Below, piece by piece: positions 16,147 to 24,396 of a stretch of 64,000 nt of DNA; the first letter of the stretch is position 1; every line of letters begins with the position of its first letter. Source of the DNA: Streptomyces cyaneogriseus subsp. noncyanogenus (GTDB taxonomy: Bacteria; Actinomycetota; Actinomycetes; Streptomycetales; Streptomycetaceae); contig NZ_CP010849.1 in NCBI RefSeq assembly GCF_000931445.1, positions 5,952,001-6,016,000 of the forward strand, in the 5' to 3' direction. The notes beneath the pieces are model-generated. The model searched no databases, was not told the DNA's origin, and was given only the letters and a program-made list of their open reading frames with translations. The position numbers and the translations under genes were made by a program.

Positions 16147-16569
16147 TCAGGCCGTGAGCTGCCTGGGACCGCCGCCGGAGATGGGGATCTTGCGCGGCTT
16201 GGCGTGTGCGGCCAGCGGGATGCGCAGGGTGAGGACGCCGTTCTCGTAAGCCGCCTCGGCGGCCTCGGTGTCCAGCGCGTCGGACAGGGCGAGACGGCGG
16301 GTGAACCGGCCGGTGGGGCGTTCGGTGAGCAGCGGCCGGGCCTGGGCCGGGATGGGGGAGGGGCGCTCGGCGCTCAGGACGAGGGTGCCGCGTTCCACGG
16401 TCAGTTCGATGCCGGACCGGTCCATCCCGGGCAGGTCGAATACCAGATAGACCGCCTCGTCGTCGCGCCAGGCGTCCGCCGGGATGACGGCGCCGGCCGC
16501 ATCGTCGGCAGGCGCGAGCTGGTGCGTGAGCCGATCGAGGTCGCCTGGTGCGCCGGTGCGCGCAAGCAT
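16147..16569 (-). CDS. Hsp20/alpha-crystallin small heat-shock protein
   Basis: 140 residues from ATG 16569, with AGGAG at 8-nt spacing; a GTG two codons upstream is too close to the ribosome-binding site. Alpha-crystallin domain at about 40-135: WRDDEAVYLVFDLPGMDRSG, IELTVERGTLVLSAER, GRFTRRLALSDALDTEA, and the diagnostic YENGVLTLRIPL. The C-terminal I-x-I motif is IPI in KPRKIPISGG. An ATP-independent holdase. Its promoter at 16678-16706 is near consensus and an imperfect HAIR element sits just upstream, implying HspR control. Confidence 0.92.
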   Translation of the reverse strand: MLARTGAPGDLDRLTHQLAPADDAAGAVIPADAWRDDEAVYLVFDLPGMDRSGIELTVERGTLVLSAERPSPIPAQARPLLTERPTGRFTRRLALSDALDTEAAEAAYENGVLTLRIPLAAHAKPRKIPISGGGPRQLTA

Positions 16570-16677
16570 TCCCACTTCTCCTTTCGCGTCTGGGTGCCGG
16601 CCGTCGCGCGGCGGTGCGGACGACGACGAGAACCCCCTTCTCGACCGTCCGGCCCGGGGCGACGGGAACCGCTACTC

Positions 16678-16706
16678 GGTATAGCTCAACGCAGGATGCT
16701 TGACAA
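16678..16706 (-). promoter_or_regulatory. Housekeeping-type promoter of hsp20
   Basis: On the minus strand: TTGTCA (-35, 16706-16701), a 17-nt spacer, TATACC (-10, 16683-16678). The transcription start would fall about 100 nt before the hsp20 ATG. Confidence 0.72.
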
Positions 16707-16721
16707 GCTGCGGCCAGGTAA

Positions 16722-16742
16722 GTTGACAGCGAGGGACTCAAG
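16722..16742. promoter_or_regulatory. HAIR-like HspR operator
   Basis: GTTGACA-N7-ACTCAAG on the plus strand. The HspR consensus is CTTGAGT-N7-ACTCAAG: one half-site is perfect and the other matches 4 of 7. It lies 15 bp upstream of the hsp20 -35 hexamer. A second short palindrome, CTTGACAAG, overlaps the -35 itself. Confidence 0.6.
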
Positions 16743-16824
16743 TCAGGGACGAGTCTTACCGCGTTCGGTGGGCAATCCGGCGCGGCCACGGGGGCTGGGT
16801 CGCCTCACCCACGGCGGGAGGGCG

Positions 16825-17181
<357 letters not shown>

Positions 17182-17510
17182 GAGGCTCTCCCCTCGGGTC
17201 GGACGGCCTCCGCGGAGAAGGCCCTCGCTGCGGTCTGGTCCGCGGGGCGCCCTCGTGTGTTCGTATACGCGTAACCCGTATCCGGCCACACATACTCGAT
17301 CCGGTCAGGAACGCCCGGCGGCGCGCGCGAAGCTGCCGGTGGGCGCCCATGGCGTGCTTCGATTGTCTGAGTTTGCGATGAAGTGGTTGCGGCACTCGGG
17401 GTCACCCCGGAGGAGTACGGCTTCCTCAAGGTGATCATCGCCGCGCGGCGGGGCTTGACCAGGTGGGTGGCGAGCCGGATCCCGGCAGGACGCGGAACAG
17501 AGGGCGATCG

Positions 17511-18611
17511 ATGACAACGATCGGGGTCGAAGAGGAATACCTGCTGGTCGACCCTGTCACGGGTCTTCCGGTTCCGAAGGCGGAGAAGGTGCGCAAGGCG
17601 GCCGGCCTGGAGTTCCTCATGGGTGACCAGGAGGTGCAGCCCGAGCTGCTGCAGGCGCAGGTCGAGGTGGTCACCCCGGTGTGCGGCACGCTGGAGGAGG
17701 TGGGCGGTCATCTGCTGCGTCTGCGGCACGCGGTCGGAGCGGCCGCCGAGGCGCACGGATGCCGGGTCGCGGCCGGTGCGACGCCGCCGCTGCGGGAAAA
17801 GCGTCCGGTGGCCGTCACCGACAAGGCCCGTTACCTCGCCATGCTGAGCCAGGCACCCCAGCTGGTGGCGGAACAACTGGTCAACGGCATGCATGTCCAT
17901 GTCGCCATACCCGACCGCGAGGCGGGCGTACAGGTGCTGAACCGGATCCGGGCCTGGCTGCCGACCCTGACCGCCATGTCGGCGAACTCCCCGCTGTGGG
18001 ACGGCCACGACACCGGCTTCGCGAGCTGGCGCACCGTGATCTTCGGCCGCTGGCCGGTCAGCGGGATGCCGCCCCACTTCCACGACGCCGCGGACTACGA
18101 CCGGCGGGTACGGCACCTGCTGGAGAGCGGAGTCGTCGCGGACACCGGCCAGTTGTACTGGCAGGCCCGGCTCTCCGAGCGGTACCCCACCATCGAGGTG
18201 CGCTGTCCGGACGTACAGCTCTGCGTGGACGACGCGGTCATGCTCGCCGGGATCATCAGGGCCCTGGTGGAAACGGTCCTCGCCGAAGCGGAGGCAGGCA
18301 CTCCCGGCCCGGGCCCGGACTGCACGCCCGAACTGTTGCAGGCCGCGATGTGGCACGCGGCCCGCCACGGTACGAGCGCCACCCTGATAGGCCCGGACGG
18401 CAGACCCTGCCGTGCCGGTGACGTCGTGCACCAGCTCCTGCGTCACCTCGCTCCCGCGCTGGCGGCGTCCGGCGACATCCGGCAGGTCACCGCCCTCACA
18501 CAGCGGCTGCTGCGGCACGGGACCGGCGCCGACCGGCAGCGCGCCGCCCTCGCGTCAGGCGGTCTGCGGGCGGCCGTCGACCTGATCACCGGGGAGAGCG
18601 TGACGCCGTGA
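17511..18611 (+). CDS. Carboxylate-amine ligase, YbdK/GCS2 family
   Basis: 366 residues from ATG 17511. It opens with TIGVEEEYLLVDPVTGLPVP, the GVEEE signature of the glutamate-cysteine ligase type 2 superfamily. Other family blocks: PELLQAQVEVVTPVCGTLEE, NGMHVHVAIPDREAG (substrate/Mg site), SANSPLWDGHDTGFASWRT, GRWPVSGMPPHF and YPTIEVRCPDVQLCVDDAV. These enzymes join a carboxylate to an amine using ATP. Some E. coli members have only weak gamma-glutamylcysteine activity, so true substrates are mostly unknown, and Streptomyces makes mycothiol, not glutathione. A weak GAGGG precedes the start. Solitary gene. Confidence 0.9.
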   Translation: MTTIGVEEEYLLVDPVTGLPVPKAEKVRKAAGLEFLMGDQEVQPELLQAQVEVVTPVCGTLEEVGGHLLRLRHAVGAAAEAHGCRVAAGATPPLREKRPVAVTDKARYLAMLSQAPQLVAEQLVNGMHVHVAIPDREAGVQVLNRIRAWLPTLTAMSANSPLWDGHDTGFASWRTVIFGRWPVSGMPPHFHDAADYDRRVRHLLESGVVADTGQLYWQARLSERYPTIEVRCPDVQLCVDDAVMLAGIIRALVETVLAEAEAGTPGPGPDCTPELLQAAMWHAARHGTSATLIGPDGRPCRAGDVVHQLLRHLAPALAASGDIRQVTALTQRLLRHGTGADRQRAALASGGLRAAVDLITGESVTP

Positions 18612-18712
18612 ACGACGCGTGAACGAGCCCGGGCCACCACCGGCCGCGCCGGCGGACGGTTCTGGTGCGGGCGGTTCTGGCACATAGGGTCCTGGCGCGG
18701 ACGGCTCTCGGG

Positions 18713-19387
18713 TCAGCGCCGTCTGCGCAGGAGGGCGAGCACCGCGCCGGAGAGCAGGAGCCCGGCCAGACCGGTGAAGATCCTCTTGATGGCCGCCGCG
18801 GGGACGTTCAGGCCGAGCACGTCGCGCAACCGGTCGTAGACCCCGAGCGGCACGCCCAGCACCGCGTTGCCGGGCGGACGCCGGGGGACGACGGGGTGGG
18901 GATGGGTGGGCGCGCTCTTGCGGACCGCCTCCCAGGCCGTGCCGAGCCGGCGTAGCTGCTCGCGGTCCACGCCTTCCTGGAGCCGGGGCAGGACGAGATC
19001 CTCCTCGTCCCTGATGTCCTGCCGGATCAGGGCGAAGACCCGCTGCACCTTCTCCTCGCGCTCGGGACTCCCGGGGGAGAGGCGTTCGATGTCGGCCACG
19101 AGATCGTTGATCTGCTGGTGTTCCTCCTCGACCCGGGAGGTCAGCGCCTCCCCGTCCCCGACCGAGCGCCGCACGACCGGCCAGAGCACCGTCTCCTCCG
19201 CGAAGGCGTGGCTGAAGACGAGCTGGACGGTCTGCTTCAGCACCCGTTCGCGCTCCTCGCCGTCCGGCAGGGCCCGGTACCGGTCCATCAGGCGGTCCAT
19301 CTCGGCATGGTCACGGCGCTGCCGCGCCAGAACGCTGCCGCGGCCGCCCAGTTCCTCGGTCGTCTGGTCTTCGATGGTCCTGGGCAT
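18713..19387 (-). CDS. Hemerythrin HHE-domain protein with C-terminal membrane anchor
   Basis: 224 residues from ATG 19387. Two HHE-type four-helix segments: LARQRRDHAEMDRLMDRY and VFSHAFAEETVLWPVVRR supply one H/H-E set, RVEEEHQQINDLVADIERL and LIRQDIRDEEDLVLPRLQEG the other. Family members bind a di-iron or other metal site and take part in O2/NO or redox stress responses. The end, AAIKRIFTGLAGLLLSGAVL with a terminal arginine cluster, looks like a single C-terminal membrane anchor. The promoter side carries the 43-bp triple repeat at 19425-19553. Confidence 0.82.
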   Translation of the reverse strand: MPRTIEDQTTEELGGRGSVLARQRRDHAEMDRLMDRYRALPDGEERERVLKQTVQLVFSHAFAEETVLWPVVRRSVGDGEALTSRVEEEHQQINDLVADIERLSPGSPEREEKVQRVFALIRQDIRDEEDLVLPRLQEGVDREQLRRLGTAWEAVRKSAPTHPHPVVPRRPPGNAVLGVPLGVYDRLRDVLGLNVPAAAIKRIFTGLAGLLLSGAVLALLRRRR

Positions 19388-19424
19388 GGCCCGCTCCCTT
19401 CCCTCCGGGGGACCGGCGACGACA

Positions 19425-19553
19425 CCGGCATCGGCTCGGCGGCCTCAGCGATGTCCGTGCGCGGACGCCGGCATCGGCTCGGCGGCCTCAGCGATGTCCG
19501 TGCGCGGACGCCGGCATCGGCTCGGCGGCCTCAGCGATGTCCGTGCGCGGACG
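19425..19553. repeat. Three perfect 43-bp tandem copies upstream of the hemerythrin gene
   Basis: Copies start at 19425, 19468 and 19511 with no spacers, and a four-base remnant of a fourth follows. Each unit begins CCGGCATCGGCTCGGCGGCC and contains GTCCGTGCGCGGAC, a near-palindrome. The array starts 37 bp upstream of the hemerythrin ATG and lies in the spacer to the divergent 19717 gene. Confidence 0.95.
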
Positions 19554-19716
19554 CCGGCTCCCGGAGCGCGAGTACCCCGGTGCGCCGGGCGACACCCCGG
19601 TGCGCGGAACCCCGCCTGGGCAGCGGGATACGCGGCGCTGCCCACGGGTACCCGGAAATCCTGTCGTCCGCCCGGCCGGGCGGAGCCCCTTCCGCGAGCC
19701 GGGGAGGAGGAAGCCG

Positions 19717-19986
19717 GTGCGGCAGCCCGATGAGGACTGGCTGGACTTCGACACCAGCACCCTCGAAGACTGGGACGACGAGCGGGCGCGCACGGCCCTC
19801 CACGGTGTGCACGGACCGCTGTACCGCAACCACCTGCGGATCGCCGCGAGGCTGGACCAGTGGGCGGCGGCCGAGGCGCAGCGCACCGACACCGACGCGC
19901 GCTACAGGGCCGGGTACGTGCAGGCCCTCGAAGACATGGCCGCCTTCCTCAGGCAGACGTACTTCCTCCCGGAGGACCCGGACTGA
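19717..19986 (+). CDS. Small conserved acidic protein of unknown function
   Basis: 89 residues from GTG 19717, preceded by GGAGGAGG at 6-nt spacing. The product is acidic and helical: EDWLDFDTSTLEDWDDERAR, HGPLYRNHLRIAARLDQWAA, YRAGYVQALEDMAAFLRQTY. No signal peptide or membrane segment. The upstream frame is open to 19537 but runs through the 43-bp repeat and reads as proline/arginine-rich noise, so the GTG start is preferred. I do not recognise a family; the even codon use and strong ribosome-binding site support a real gene. Confidence 0.65.
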   Translation: MRQPDEDWLDFDTSTLEDWDDERARTALHGVHGPLYRNHLRIAARLDQWAAAEAQRTDTDARYRAGYVQALEDMAAFLRQTYFLPEDPD

Positions 19987-20144
19987 GCCGACGACCTTCA
20001 GCCGCCCCTACGCCCCCGCCCCGCCCCGCACCCGCACCCCACCCCCACCCCGCATCGCACGGTGCGCCGCCTCGCACGCCGCTCCTGGGACCGGGAGCCG
20101 CCCGTACCCGCCGGGTGCCGTGGCCGGTGCCGTCCGGGTCCGGC

Positions 20145-20798
20145 TCAGTTGCCCCAGCGCCCCGCGGTGGCGTTGGTCTCCATCCAGGTCGTGTGGGGCG
20201 GCACCGCCCGCTCCCGCACCAGTTCGGCGGCGACCGAGAAACGGGGGGCCTTCTCCGGGCGGCGGCGGGCCTGCGCGACGATCTCGTCGGTCAGGGTGGT
20301 GGCCATGGAGAGCCGCGGATAGGCGGCGTGGATCGCGGCGCCGGTCGCGTCGTCGACGAAGTCCGTGCCGAGCCCGAAGTCCATCCCGGTGCCCGTGTGC
20401 ACCAGCGCGCACAGCGTGCCCCGGCGTTCGGCGATGCCCGGCGACGTGTGCAGGGCGATGGCCTCCCACACGTCGTCGACATCGCCCGAGGGCACCCCCT
20501 GCGCGGTGAGGAACTCCGCGGCTGCGTCGGCGCCGTCCACCTCGAACCGCTGCTCGCGGTCGCCCGCTTCGGTCAGGCCGATGTCGTGCAGGACGCAGGC
20601 CAGGAAGAGCAGTTCGGGATCGTAGTCCCGGCCGGGCTGCGCGCGCCGGTGGTCGGCGCACAGACGGGCGAACAAGTAGCTGCGGACGCTGTGGTTCGCG
20701 GTCGGCGTGGACTCCGTCTCCCGTACCAGCGCGAGGGCGCGGCGGGCGAGAGGGCTGTCGGGGAGCGGCGGGACGCCGGTGATCGTCATCTCGGTCAT
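20145..20798 (-). CDS. HD-domain phosphohydrolase-like protein (cyanamide hydratase-like)
   Basis: 217 residues from ATG 20798 (a second ATG is at 20789; neither has a strong ribosome-binding site). The HD metal motif is complete: HSVRSYLFARLCADHRR (first His), FLACVLHDIGLTEAGD (HD pair) and EAIALHTSPG (later His), with DDATGAAIHAAYPR near the end. The arrangement resembles fungal-type cyanamide hydratases and related HD hydrolases that act on small nitriles or cyanamide; other HD proteins are phosphohydrolases. It is divergent from a GlxA-like regulator whose start lies 52 bp away, so the regulator may control it. Confidence 0.82.
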   Translation of the reverse strand: MTEMTITGVPPLPDSPLARRALALVRETESTPTANHSVRSYLFARLCADHRRAQPGRDYDPELLFLACVLHDIGLTEAGDREQRFEVDGADAAAEFLTAQGVPSGDVDDVWEAIALHTSPGIAERRGTLCALVHTGTGMDFGLGTDFVDDATGAAIHAAYPRLSMATTLTDEIVAQARRRPEKAPRFSVAAELVRERAVPPHTTWMETNATAGRWGN

Positions 20799-20850
20799 GG
20801 CCCCATGCTGGGCGGACACGACGGCCCCCGACAGTGGCAGCATTGCCATC

Positions 20851-21894
20851 ATGCGAGAGGAAACTGCCTCCCCCCGGGACGCCCACGCCGGTTCCCCCGC
20901 CGCCTCCGTGGACGCCCGGGCCGGCACCGCCGAGCGGACGCCGCACCGCGTGGCGGTGCTCGTACTGGACGGCGTACTCCCCTTGGACCTGGGCATCCCC
21001 GCCCAGGTCTTCACCGCGGTGCCGGGGAGGCCGTACGAGATGACGCTGTGCGGGCGGAGGGCGGGCCCGGTGCCGACGGCGGCGGGGTTCGCCGTGACGG
21101 TGGCCGCGGGGCTGGAGGCGGTACGGCGCGCGGACACCGTGGTGGTGCCGGGTTACGCGCCGCATCTGCGACCGGTGCCCGCGACCGTGCTGGACGCGCT
21201 GGCGGACGCGCACGCCCGGGGCGGGCGGCTGGTGTCCGTCTGCACCGGCGCGTTCGCGCTGGCCGCCGCCGGCGTCCTGGACGGGTGCACGGCCACGACG
21301 CACTGGCTGTACGCCGACGACCTGGCGGCGCGGCACCCGCGCGTCTCGGTGGATCCGCGAGTGCTGTACGTGGACGAGGGGCGGGTGCTGACCTCGGCGG
21401 GCGTCGCGGCCGGCATCGACCTCTGCCTGCATCTGGTGCGGCGCGACCTGGGTGCCGCGACCGCCAACGAGGTGGCGCGCACCCTGGTCGCCGCTCCCCA
21501 CCGCGACGGCGGGCAGGCGCAGTACATCAAGCGCCCGCTGGCCCCCGCCGCGGAGAACGCGACGCTCGCCCCCACCCGGGCCTGGGCCCTGACCCGTCTG
21601 CACGAGCCGCTGACGGTCCGCCGGCTCGCCGCCCACGCGCACATGGCGCCGCGCACCTTCGCCCGGCGCTTCGTCGCCGAGACCGGCACCACGCCGCTGC
21701 GGTGGCTGCTCGCGGCCCGGCTCGACCGGGCCCGCGAACTCCTGGAGAGCACCGGGCTCCCCGTCGACCAGGTGGCCGAGCGGTGCGGGCTGGGCAGCCC
21801 CTCCAATCTGCGGCTGCACTTCCGGCGGGCGCTGGGCACGTCACCCACCGCCTACCGCGCGGCGTTCACCGCCGCGGACCCGACGGGACGGTGA
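20851..21894 (+). CDS. GlxA-family transcriptional regulator (DJ-1/PfpI + AraC)
   Basis: 347 residues from ATG 20851. N-terminal 30 residues are disordered. A DJ-1/PfpI-like domain spans about 35-200: VAVLVLDGVLPLDLGIPAQV, VVVPGYAPHL, and the nucleophile-elbow region RLVSVCTGAFALAAAGVLDG with Cys in the catalytic position, then TTHWLYADDLA. The C-terminal AraC domain has two helix-turn-helices: LTVRRLAAHAHMAPRTFARR and LPVDQVAERCGLGSPSNLRL. Such proteins are DNA-binding activators; the amidotransferase-like half probably senses a ligand. Divergent partner: the HD hydrolase. Confidence 0.9.
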   Translation: MREETASPRDAHAGSPAASVDARAGTAERTPHRVAVLVLDGVLPLDLGIPAQVFTAVPGRPYEMTLCGRRAGPVPTAAGFAVTVAAGLEAVRRADTVVVPGYAPHLRPVPATVLDALADAHARGGRLVSVCTGAFALAAAGVLDGCTATTHWLYADDLAARHPRVSVDPRVLYVDEGRVLTSAGVAAGIDLCLHLVRRDLGAATANEVARTLVAAPHRDGGQAQYIKRPLAPAAENATLAPTRAWALTRLHEPLTVRRLAAHAHMAPRTFARRFVAETGTTPLRWLLAARLDRARELLESTGLPVDQVAERCGLGSPSNLRLHFRRALGTSPTAYRAAFTAADPTGR

Positions 21895-21971
21895 CAGGTC
21901 GGCACCGCATGGCGCGATGTGTGGGGTGCGTGTCGTTGACGCCGTCCGCCGGGCCGACGGACCGTTGAGGG

Positions 21972-22940
21972 GTGTCTCAGCGCCGCATCGTCTTCGTGAT
22001 CTTCGACGGGTTCCAGCCACTCGATCTGGTCGGCCCGCACGAGGTGTTCCAGTACGCCGCCGGCCTCGGCGGCGACTACACCTGCGAGGTCGTGGCCCCG
22101 CGCGCCGGCGGGGTGCGGTCGAGCAGCGGACTCCTCGTGCACGCCGGGCACGCGGTCGCCGATCTGGACCCGGGCGGCGTGGACACCCTCGTGGTGGCCG
22201 GCGGACAGGGCGTCGACCACGCCCGCGAGGACACGGCGCTGGTGGGCTGGATCGCCGGCGCGGCGGCCGGTGCCCGCCGGGTCGCCTCGGTGTGCAGCGG
22301 TGTGTTCCTGCTGGCCGCCGCCGGACTGCTGAAGGGCAGACGCGTCACCACGCACTGGTCCCGCGAGGGCCAACTGACGCGGGAACACCCGGAGATAGGG
22401 ACCGACTGCGCGCCGATCTTCATCCGCGACGGACGGATCTGGACCTCGGCCGGTGTCACCGCCGGGATGGATCTGGCGCTGGCGCTCGTGGAGGACGACC
22501 TCGGCCGGGACGTCGCCCACGCCGCCGCCCGCGAGCTGGTGCTCTTCCTGCGCCGGCCGGGCAGCCAGGCGCAGTTCAGCGTGGCCATGGCGGCGCGGCA
22601 GCCCGCCACCGACCCGGTGCGCGCCGCCGTCGCGGCCGTCCACGCCGATCCCGGCGCCCGGCACAGCATCGCGGACCTGGCCGCCCACGCCGGACTGAGC
22701 CCGCGGCACCTGCAACGCCGCTTCACCGGCGAGATGGGCGTCCCGCCCGCCACCTACGTCGAGCGGGTGCGCGTCGAGGCGGCACAGCGCTCCCTCGCCG
22801 AGGGCGACGAGCCCGTCGAGGCGATCGCGCGGCGCCACGGCTTCGCCACGGCCGAAACGCTGCGCCGCACCTTCCACCGCAGGCTCGGCGTCGCGCCGTC
22901 CGACTACCGGGCCCGCTTCCGCTCGACCGCCTCACCCTGA
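21972..22940 (+). CDS. GlxA-family transcriptional regulator (DJ-1/PfpI + AraC)
   Basis: 322 residues from GTG 21972 with TTGAGGGG upstream. Same two-domain plan as the preceding gene but with a shorter N-terminus: IVFVIFDGFQPLDLVGPHEV, VASVCSGVFLLAAAGLLKGR (Cys elbow), TTHWSREGQLTREHPEI, FIRDGRIWTSAGVTAGMDLA, then two AraC helix-turn-helices with DLAAHAGLSPRHLQRRFTGE and AIARRHGFATAETLRRTFHR. Sequence differs clearly from its neighbour, so this is not a recent duplication. It is followed 61 nt later by a stand-alone PfpI-type protein, which is likely its target. Confidence 0.9.
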   Translation: MSQRRIVFVIFDGFQPLDLVGPHEVFQYAAGLGGDYTCEVVAPRAGGVRSSSGLLVHAGHAVADLDPGGVDTLVVAGGQGVDHAREDTALVGWIAGAAAGARRVASVCSGVFLLAAAGLLKGRRVTTHWSREGQLTREHPEIGTDCAPIFIRDGRIWTSAGVTAGMDLALALVEDDLGRDVAHAAARELVLFLRRPGSQAQFSVAMAARQPATDPVRAAVAAVHADPGARHSIADLAAHAGLSPRHLQRRFTGEMGVPPATYVERVRVEAAQRSLAEGDEPVEAIARRHGFATAETLRRTFHRRLGVAPSDYRARFRSTASP

Positions 22941-23001
22941 ACCGCGCCCCTGAACCGCGCCTTCGGACCCCGAACACCTGATCCTCCGGATAGGAGTACG
23001 C

Positions 23002-23610
23002 ATGACCACGTACGGACTGCTCGTCTTCGACGAGGTCGAGGAACTGGACTTCGTCGGACCCTGGGAGGTCTTCCAGGCGTCCGCGCTGCTGCGCGGCGGC
23101 GCCGACACCGCCGTACTCGTCGCCGAACAGACCGGCCCCGTGCGCTGCGTCAAGGGCCTGCGCGTACTGCCCGACCACACCCTGGACGACCACCCGCCCC
23201 TGGACGTGGTGCTGGTGCCGGGCGGGCGGGGCGCGCGCCAGGTGCAGGTGCGCAACCCGCGGGTCACCGACTGGCTCGCCAAGACCGCCGACCGGGCCGA
23301 CTGGGTGCACGGCGTGTGCACCGGGGCCTTCCTCCTGCACGCGGCCGGTCCCGCCCGGGGACGCCGGGTCGCCACGCACTGGCAGCACGAGGACGAACTC
23401 GCGGAACGCGGGGACGTCACCGTCGTCCGCGACGCCCGCTACGTCGTCGACGGCAAGCTCCTCACCAGTCAGGGCGTCTCCGCCGGCATCGACAGCGCGC
23501 TGTGGCTGGTGGGCCGGCTGCACGGCCGCGACCACGCCCGCGCCGTCCGCCGCGCCATCCAGTACGACCCGGCGCCGCCGTACCTCGCCGACGAACCGGT
23601 CCCGGCGTGA
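23002..23610 (+). CDS. DJ-1/PfpI-family protein (isonitrile-hydratase-like)
   Basis: 202 residues from ATG 23002 with GGATAGGAG upstream. Stand-alone class I glutamine-amidotransferase-like fold: YGLLVFDEVEELDFVGPWEV, VLVPGGRGARQVQV, DWVHGVCTGAFLLHAAGPAR (Cys elbow), ATHWQHEDELAERGDVTVVR, LTSQGVSAGIDSALWLVGRL. The DEVEELDF and VGPWEVFQ features are those of isonitrile hydratase InhA and related enzymes. Substrate uncertain. It shares its fold with the two regulators upstream and is probably the effector enzyme of the group. Confidence 0.85.
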   Translation: MTTYGLLVFDEVEELDFVGPWEVFQASALLRGGADTAVLVAEQTGPVRCVKGLRVLPDHTLDDHPPLDVVLVPGGRGARQVQVRNPRVTDWLAKTADRADWVHGVCTGAFLLHAAGPARGRRVATHWQHEDELAERGDVTVVRDARYVVDGKLLTSQGVSAGIDSALWLVGRLHGRDHARAVRRAIQYDPAPPYLADEPVPA

Positions 23611-23819
23611 GGCCGCCGGGAACCGCCGGGTGATCCCGCCCGGCCACTGAACCGGGCGACACGGGGGTGCGCCCGGTCCATCCGACCCAATCCTGCGTTC
23701 CGGCTCCGGCGATCCGGAGTCTGGAGTCTGGTGATGTGATCCCACAGCGTGTACGGCGTGGCGGCCGTGCTGCTCGGCAGCCTGCTGACGACTTGTACGA
23801 CTGTCGGCGCCGTACGGCG

Positions 23820-24168
23820 TCAGTAGCCTGGGTACATACCCAGGAAGGCGCTGATGGCCACGGTGATGACACCGCCTTCGACGCCGAGTCCGAAGAGAAG
23901 GAGAGCCACGGTGAGGGCCGCGTCCCCGGCCGTGCTGGACCGGGCTTCGCGGACGATCGAGACATGCGGTTTGTCCGGATGGTAGGCGACCTGGACGGTC
24001 GGGGCGCCGCTCCTGGTGTACACGCTGCGGCTCACGCCGTGCAGGTCCGTGTACACGTACGTCCCGAAACCGGCGGCGAGCGGGATGCCGGTTCCGCCCG
24101 ATCAACAGGGCGCGGCTCGGGTGCCTCCGGACCCTGCCCCGGAGCCACCCGAGCGGTTCGTTGCTCAC
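23820..24168 (-). pseudogene. DUF3592-type small membrane protein, frameshifted (possibly by a sequencing error)
   Basis: A GTG at 24168 with GGAGAA upstream starts MSNEPLGWLRGRVRRHPSRA, then LLIG. Near 24097-24099 (CCC on the plus strand) the reading frame changes. Removing one base of this run gives LLIGGTGIPLAAGFGTYVYT and continues through YTDLHGVSRSVYTRSGAP, VQVAYHPDKPHVSIVRE and a final hydrophobic span LTVALLLFGLGVEGGVITVA, about 115 residues in all. The V-x-YHPDKP motif is typical of DUF3592 proteins, membrane proteins of unknown role. It starts 13 nt after the DUF397 gene, so it would be third in that operon. The frameshift lies in a homopolymer, which is suspect in a 454 assembly. 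Confidence 0.68.
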
Positions 24169-24180
24169 GGTTCTCCGTCG

Positions 24181-24396
24181 TCAGACGGCCGTCTCCCGCG
24201 CGTAGGCGGTGAACGCGGCCCACTGCTCCCGAGGGAAGACCAGCACCGCCTGCGCCGTCGCCTTCGAGTCCCGGACCCGGACGGTGCCGGGTGCGATGGC
24301 GACCTCCACGCAGTCGCCGCCGCCTGATCCGCTGTAACTGCTCTTGCGCCAACTGAGTTCGGCGCCGCCGTGGCCGGCGTCCCGATCGACGATCAT
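24181..24396 (-). CDS. DUF397-domain protein
   Basis: 71 residues from ATG 24396, overlapping the regulator stop by ATGA. The single DUF397 domain is complete: LSWRKSSYSGSGGGDCVEVA, VRVRDSKATAQAVLVFPREQ, WAAFTAYAR. In Streptomyces such small proteins are encoded directly after XRE/DUF5753 regulators; in studied pairs (BldB/WhiJ-like and abaA-type loci) the small partner modulates the DNA-binding protein in development or antibiotic production. The role here is inferred from this pairing. Confidence 0.92.
   Translation of the reverse strand: MIVDRDAGHGGAELSWRKSSYSGSGGGDCVEVAIAPGTVRVRDSKATAQAVLVFPREQWAAFTAYARETAV

Noticed and set aside
19425..19553. CRISPR array
   Set aside because: The 43-bp units are directly adjacent with no spacers, and there are no cas genes.
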